DNA from: a virus | Direction: 5' to 3' (one strand) | IMG/VR virus record: IMGVR_UViG_3300021959_000211 | Span: 1 to 32,514 of that record | DNA: 32,514 bases | In this document: piece by piece, positions 28,965 to 32,514 of the stretch | Numbering within the stretch: the stretch's first letter is position 1 | Layout: every line of letters begins with the position of its first letter | Program-made: the position numbers and the translations under genes | The notes under the pieces: generated by a model | Databases searched by the model: none | Told to the model about the DNA's origin: nothing | What the model saw: only the letters and a program-made list of their open reading frames with translations

Positions 28965-29765
28965 ATGATTAGATTTGTAATGATATGTTCTCTGGTTTTG
29001 TTGACAGGGTGTCAAACTATGATGGATTCGACCATTCGTAGAGATCCAGAAATTGCCGAAACGCCGATGAAGAGAGTTCTTAAAGAATTTCCTCCTATCG
29101 CAAATGGCAAACTAGTGACAATAGCGGTTTATAATTTCAGCGATAAAACTGGTCAGAGAAAACCAGCTGACAACATCGCAAATTTGAGTAGTGCAGTCAC
29201 ACAAGGAGCGGAGATCTATTTAATTAAGGCATTAATGGATTTAAGTGATGGTAAATTCTTTCAGGTTGTTGAGAGATCCGGACTTGATGCTTTAATTAAA
29301 GAGAGACAGTTAATTCGTAACACACGTGAAAATTTTGATGGAGATAAAGCAAAGAAGCTGGGTTCTCTTCAGTTTGCTGGTATTATGATCGAAGGTGGGA
29401 TTGTAGGATATGATTCGAACAAATATACTGGCGGTGTCGGTGTACGATGGTTGGGGATCGGTCCACAAACTGAATGGAGAGTTGATGTTGTTACAGTGGG
29501 TATCAGAGCAGTGAGTGTACTCACAGGAAAAGTGTTAATGGCAATCACTACTGAAAAGACAATCTTAAGCACAAATGTGGGTGTGAATGTATTTAAGTTC
29601 TTTGATATGGGAACAAAAGTTTTAGAAATAGAAGCAGGCACTTCAACAAACGAGCCAGTCAACTATGCAGTGAGACAGGCTATAGAAGCAGCTGTGATCG
29701 AAATGGTTAAAGAAGGAAAACAAAAGAAGTACTGGGATTATAAGGACAGAGCAAATGCAAAATAA
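28965..29765 (+). CDS. csgG: CsgG-like outer-membrane secretion pore
   Basis: A 266-residue lipoprotein with Cys16 in VLLTGCQ. Segments match E. coli CsgG in order: VYNFSDKTGQRKP (56-67; E. coli VYNIQDETGQFKP), NLSSAVTQGA (73-82), VVERSGLDALIKERQLIR (101-118), IMIEGGIVGYDSN (140-152), GGVGVRWLGIG (156-166), TILS (199-202) and TSTNEPV (226-232). The family forms a nonameric pore that secretes curli subunits. The constriction residues Tyr51 and Phe56 of E. coli are not kept (Asn73-Leu74 stands at Asn55-Phe56). Start at 28965 has AGGA five bases upstream. Identification is strong; the secreted substrate is inferred from the genes that follow. Confidence 0.95.
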   Translation: MIRFVMICSLVLLTGCQTMMDSTIRRDPEIAETPMKRVLKEFPPIANGKLVTIAVYNFSDKTGQRKPADNIANLSSAVTQGAEIYLIKALMDLSDGKFFQVVERSGLDALIKERQLIRNTRENFDGDKAKKLGSLQFAGIMIEGGIVGYDSNKYTGGVGVRWLGIGPQTEWRVDVVTVGIRAVSVLTGKVLMAITTEKTILSTNVGVNVFKFFDMGTKVLEIEAGTSTNEPVNYAVRQAIEAAVIEMVKEGKQKKYWDYKDRANAK

Positions 29766-30453
29766 ATTGGCAATTCCGCTCATTGCATTCTTGACTTTTA
29801 CGAGTTCTGCTTTTGCAGACAACGAGATTTATATAGACCAAACTGGGTCAAGCGCAACAATTAATATTAACCAGGACGGTACAGGAAACCGTGTTGGCGC
29901 AAGTGGTGATGTAAGCACGAGCGATGGCTCATCAACAACCATGGACATCGATCAGGTAGGTGCGAGTAACGTACTTGATTACGATGTTTATGGTGCAAAT
30001 GCTAATATCACTTCAAACACACAAGGTAGTAGTTCTGATATTGGAATCAATGTTGGTACTACTAGTGGATCAAATGGTGGTTCTGACGACGTTGATGTAA
30101 CAATCAATAATACTGGTGATACGAATACAGTTGATGTGAATGTTGGCACAACCGCAAGCGGTGTTGATGATGTAGATGTAGATGTTGATATTACTGGAGA
30201 TTCGAATACAGTAACAGTAAATGAAAACTCAACCGCGGCAAGCGTCACCGATAAACTTACAGATATTGATATTACTGGGGACAGTAACACAGTATCAGCA
30301 ACTAAGAGTGGTGCTGCCCAGCATGATACTACAATCAACCATACTGGTAGCAGTTCAACGATTAGTGTCACACAGAGTGGAGCAGAAGCAAGTACAGTGA
30401 GTGCAACAACCAATGGTTCTTCGTCTAGCATTACTATTACTGTTACTGACTAA
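29755..30453 (+). CDS. Curlin-like amyloid repeat protein, major subunit candidate
   Basis: A 232-residue exported protein: signal peptide to AFA at residue 21, then no Cys or Trp, few charges except Asp, and high Ser, Thr, Gly, Asn and Asp. Short G-x-x-[NSAT]-x-[IVLM] units recur with glycines at 31, 58, 69, 80, 91, 121, 148, 175, 198 and 221, many spaced 11 or 23-30 residues apart, and several follow Gln-x (QTG, QVG, TQG), as in curlin (Q-x-G-x-N). The beta-solenoid or amyloid fold is inferred. It overlaps csgG by 11 bases, so it is probably the secreted substrate. Not clearly CsgA or CsgB. Confidence 0.8.
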   Translation: MQNKLAIPLIAFLTFTSSAFADNEIYIDQTGSSATININQDGTGNRVGASGDVSTSDGSSTTMDIDQVGASNVLDYDVYGANANITSNTQGSSSDIGINVGTTSGSNGGSDDVDVTINNTGDTNTVDVNVGTTASGVDDVDVDVDITGDSNTVTVNENSTAASVTDKLTDIDITGDSNTVSATKSGAAQHDTTINHTGSSSTISVTQSGAEASTVSATTNGSSSSITITVTD

Positions 30454-31462
30454 CACTGCATATGCAGGGGTCGGTAAGGTAGAACAAAATACAGGTACTG
30501 CAGAACTTCTGAGAAGCAAGGATAAAATTGCTGTCAAGGAAGATCTCGGTATTGAAATGAATGATGATGTTCGCACCGGCAACGGTGTGGTCCGCATTGG
30601 ATTTGATGATAAAACAAAGGTAAAGATTGAGAAGCACTCTAAATTAGTAATTGATGATTTCGTGTATGATGCGAGTAAACCTTCAGCAAGTAAGTTAGGA
30701 TTGAAGGTTACTCTTGGCACGGTGAAGTATGCAAGTGGTTTAATTGCAAAGAACAACAGACAAGCGGTAGCAATTAGTACTCCTACAGCTCGTATTGGTG
30801 TTCTTGGTACGGCATTTAGTATGACGGTAGATGAGGTTGGAAAGTCACTAGTCATCCTCCTACCAAATATGGATGGTACTGTAGGTGAAATTTCAGTAGA
30901 ATCTGAGGTCGGTCAAGTAATCTTAAATCAGGCTTATCAAGCAACCGTAGTTGGTGCAGCAGAGTCAGCCCCCACACCCCCAGTGATTTTAGATTTATCG
31001 GAAGCTCAGATTAATAACTTACTGATTATCCGCAAGCCAAAAGAAAAAGATGAAGAAACTGTTTCAGACGAAAATATATTAGATTTCAACGAGCTTGATG
31101 TAAACTTATTGGATGAAAATGAACTCGATAAAGATGAACTTGTTTTTACAAGATTAGATTTTAGTCTTCTTGATCTTGACTTGCTTGCAAATGTCCTTGA
31201 TATTCTTAATTCCAAGATATTTTCGGAAACCGAAAGATTCCCAACCAATCCTATTCAACCAGGTGTGTATGAAGAAGGAAATACTCAAATTGTAAATGAC
31301 GGGGAACTGATTATTTTTAGAAACTTCGATAATCGTGTGGTGTCAATTACATTAGATCAAGACTCACAAACTCAAATGCAACTCAATCAGGCTGGTAGTG
31401 ATGTTATTCTCTATACTCAAGAAAACGCTTCCGATTCTGTTATTATTATCAATCAGAACTGA
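30413..31462 (+). CDS. Secreted FecR-domain protein with curlin-like C-terminus
   Basis: A 349-residue protein. Signal peptide to AYA at 18; residues 20-185 carry a FecR-type domain (GVVRIGFDDKTKVKIE, then ISTPTARIGVLGTAFSMTVD at 121-140); residues about 222-266 are an Asp/Leu-rich linker (ILDFNELDVNLLDENELDKD); residues 305-349 look like curlin repeats (DQDSQTQMQLNQAG, ILYTQENASDSVIIINQN). FecR domains occur in secreted beta-helical proteins of bacteria and marine phages. It may nucleate or anchor the fibre, like CsgB. The ATG at 30413 lies inside the previous gene; no clear ribosome site. Confidence 0.82.
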   Translation: MVLRLALLLLLLTNTAYAGVGKVEQNTGTAELLRSKDKIAVKEDLGIEMNDDVRTGNGVVRIGFDDKTKVKIEKHSKLVIDDFVYDASKPSASKLGLKVTLGTVKYASGLIAKNNRQAVAISTPTARIGVLGTAFSMTVDEVGKSLVILLPNMDGTVGEISVESEVGQVILNQAYQATVVGAAESAPTPPVILDLSEAQINNLLIIRKPKEKDEETVSDENILDFNELDVNLLDENELDKDELVFTRLDFSLLDLDLLANVLDILNSKIFSETERFPTNPIQPGVYEEGNTQIVNDGELIIFRNFDNRVVSITLDQDSQTQMQLNQAGSDVILYTQENASDSVIIINQN

Positions 31463-31751
31463 AGCAATTGCTGATAGTGCTATTTTAGATTTGACTGGTA
31501 GTAACTTAATTGTATCGGTAACTCAATACGGTGGCGATCAATCCCTGGACATGACTCTGAGTGGTAACAGCCACGATGTTAATGTTATGCAGAAGAACAT
31601 GGGTTCTCACACTGCCACAATAAATCTCACAAATGGTGGCGGCGCATATGAGTTAGATCTTTTACAGGATAGCACTACTGATCAAACAGTCACAGTAAGT
31701 GGAACCTGTTCTACCACAGCTGGTTGTCCTATTTCCATTACACAACAATAA
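31401..31751 (+). CDS. Second curlin-like secreted protein
   Basis: A 116-residue protein whose signal peptide ends near AIA at residue 24; a Leu run LPILLLL lies at 10-16. The mature part has curlin-like units LTGSNLIVSVTQYGG, LSGNSHDVNVMQKNMGS, and ends ISITQQ. Unlike the first curlin-like protein it has two Cys (near 103 and 109), which could form a disulphide. Its first 62 bases are inside the FecR gene in another frame. It might be the minor, nucleating subunit. No strong ribosome site; a GTG at 31398 is an alternative start. Confidence 0.75.
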   Translation: MLFSILKKTLPILLLLSIRTEAIADSAILDLTGSNLIVSVTQYGGDQSLDMTLSGNSHDVNVMQKNMGSHTATINLTNGGGAYELDLLQDSTTDQTVTVSGTCSTTAGCPISITQQ

Positions 31752-31757
31752 TAAATA
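31750..31757 (+). promoter_or_regulatory. Candidate late promoter downstream of the curli module
   Basis: AATAAATA overlaps the stop of the second curlin-like gene and lies about 117 bases before the next ATG. The 122-base gap (31752-31873) is A/T-rich and holds no gene or strong terminator that I can see. Confidence 0.3.
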
Positions 31758-31873
31758 GTTACGATCATTATATTGATTGATTGAATCAAACTGATCTGAA
31801 TTCCATATTATTATATAACTTTTCTATGATTGCTTAATGTTTACTTTGGTAAGCAAACAAGGAGAAGTATTTA

Positions 31874-32514
31874 ATGAGACGCAGTCTTTGCGCCATCATT
31901 GGCGTATTCGCTCTGTCGTCTGCTGCGTGGGCTGATACTTCAAGTATTGATGGAACCAGTGGCATGGGCATTCTAGAGAATGACTATGTAAAGGCTGGTG
32001 TCAATAAGAATACAGGCACATTCGGCAGCGGCGGAAACACCAGTCCAGGTCTATTATTTGATAGCACAGGATCTGGTACTTTCAACACTAGCTACGATTA
32101 CTTAACACCAGGTTCTCCATTTGATGGTTTCAGTGTTAAGATCGACGGAACAAACTATACAAATAACAATACTGGTACCACTGATATTACGGGCACCATT
32201 ACGGGCGGTCTTACAGATGGTACAAATACACTGACTTGGACAGGTAATTGGACTCATGATAGTTCTACCTGGAGTATTACAAATCAGTATACTCTCGGAA
32301 CTACCACTCCATATATTGATATTACCAGCACAATTACTGCTGGTAGTGATGCAAGCACTTTATACTTTGGTAGATTCATTGATCCTGATGCTCGTGCAGC
32401 TGATGGTGATAGTTCATCTACTGACAACGTACTTGGTTATGGCGCTATTCCTGATAGCAATGTCGTGTTCAGTGAGGCTTTGAGTTCACGTTATACTCTT
32501 GGTCTATATTCAAC
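31874..32514 (+). CDS. Partial secreted protein, unknown beta-rich
   Basis: An open frame with no stop to the window edge (213 codons). GGAGAAG precedes the ATG at 31874. The first 21 residues MRRSLCAIIGVFALSSAAWA-D are a signal peptide. The rest is Gly/Thr/Ser/Asp/Asn-rich with many alternating hydrophobic residues (DITGTITGGLTDGTNTLTWTG), typical for extracellular beta structures, with aromatic residues in a TLYFGRFIDPDA segment. It may be another secreted substrate or a surface protein. No domain recognised; it follows the curli module in the same direction. Confidence 0.85.
   Translation, partial: MRRSLCAIIGVFALSSAAWADTSSIDGTSGMGILENDYVKAGVNKNTGTFGSGGNTSPGLLFDSTGSGTFNTSYDYLTPGSPFDGFSVKIDGTNYTNNNTGTTDITGTITGGLTDGTNTLTWTGNWTHDSSTWSITNQYTLGTTTPYIDITSTITAGSDASTLYFGRFIDPDARAADGDSSSTDNVLGYGAIPDSNVVFSEALSSRYTLGLYS

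Noticed and set aside
29988-30431. Minus-strand frame of 147 codons opposite the curlin-like gene
   Set aside because: Low-complexity antisense of the Ser/Thr/Asp repeats, with no ribosome site; the plus-strand frame has a signal peptide and fits the operon.
31752-31873. Rho-independent terminator after the curli genes
   Set aside because: Only weak, interrupted inverted repeats (around 31840-31860) without a following T run.
32256-32483. Plus-strand 75-codon hydrophobic frame
   Set aside because: It is out of frame within the large secreted protein open from 31874 to the edge, which has a good ribosome site and signal peptide.
1-32514. Integrase, attachment sites or insertion sequence
   Set aside because: No integrase or transposase frame and no flanking repeats were seen; the window looks like a continuous virulent-phage genome.

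Overview
The window reads as part of the genome of a large, T4-like tailed phage of a Gram-negative host, most likely marine. The evidence is dense gene packing with ATGA and TAATG overlaps, a PhoH ATPase, a T4-type RNase H, a T4-type primase, class I ribonucleotide reductase with glutaredoxin, ThyX, phage-type 2OG-Fe(II) oxygenase, GIY-YIG nuclease, two tRNAs with encoded CCA, and many short phage-only proteins. Two lipoproteins and a CsgG outer-membrane pore imply a host with an outer membrane. No virion genes lie in the window, so host and exact lineage cannot be fixed from it.

Layout. From 1 to 27633 nearly everything is on the minus strand: (a) 1-7148, PhoH, RNase H and conserved phage proteins with one GT4 glycosyltransferase; (b) 7203-9600, a PHO4/PiT-like membrane transporter, a nucleotidyltransferase-cupin fusion and small genes; (c) 9601-14023, an accessory stretch of small genes with a hexapeptide-repeat protein, a gene broken by an inverted duplication, two tRNAs sitting inside a split gene, and a glycine-zipper lipoprotein; (d) 14236-14730, a single plus-strand HAD nucleotidase-like gene with its own sigma70-like promoter; (e) 14666-20497, a sugar/glycan cluster (nucleotide-sugar dehydrogenase, methyltransferase, radical SAM-SPASM enzyme, three glycosyltransferase-like proteins, cupin); (f) 20466-27001, nucleotide metabolism and replication (nrdA, glutaredoxin, nrdB, thyX, primase, 2OG oxygenase, DUF6817-like protein); (g) 27066-27633, a coiled-coil membrane protein and a cysteine-rich mini-protein.

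At about 27660 transcription turns. A motif identical to the T4 late promoter (TATAAATA) occurs on both strands, and the plus strand then carries a compact secretion module: three small proteins (two are paralogous membrane proteins), CsgF-like, CsgG-like, a curlin-like repeat protein, a FecR-domain secreted protein with a curlin-like tail, a second curlin-like protein, and then a secreted protein that runs off the window. This looks like a phage-borne curli (type VIII secretion) system that brings its own amyloid-like substrates, expressed late in infection. It is the most remarkable content here. The signal peptides of two substrates are encoded out of frame inside the 3' ends of the genes before them.

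Two regulatory layers can be seen: host-type sigma70 promoters (TTGACA-17-TAGAAT and close variants) before metabolic genes, and NATAAATA late-type motifs before the lipoprotein, small membrane proteins and the curli module. All functions are inferred from sequence read by eye; no database search was run.
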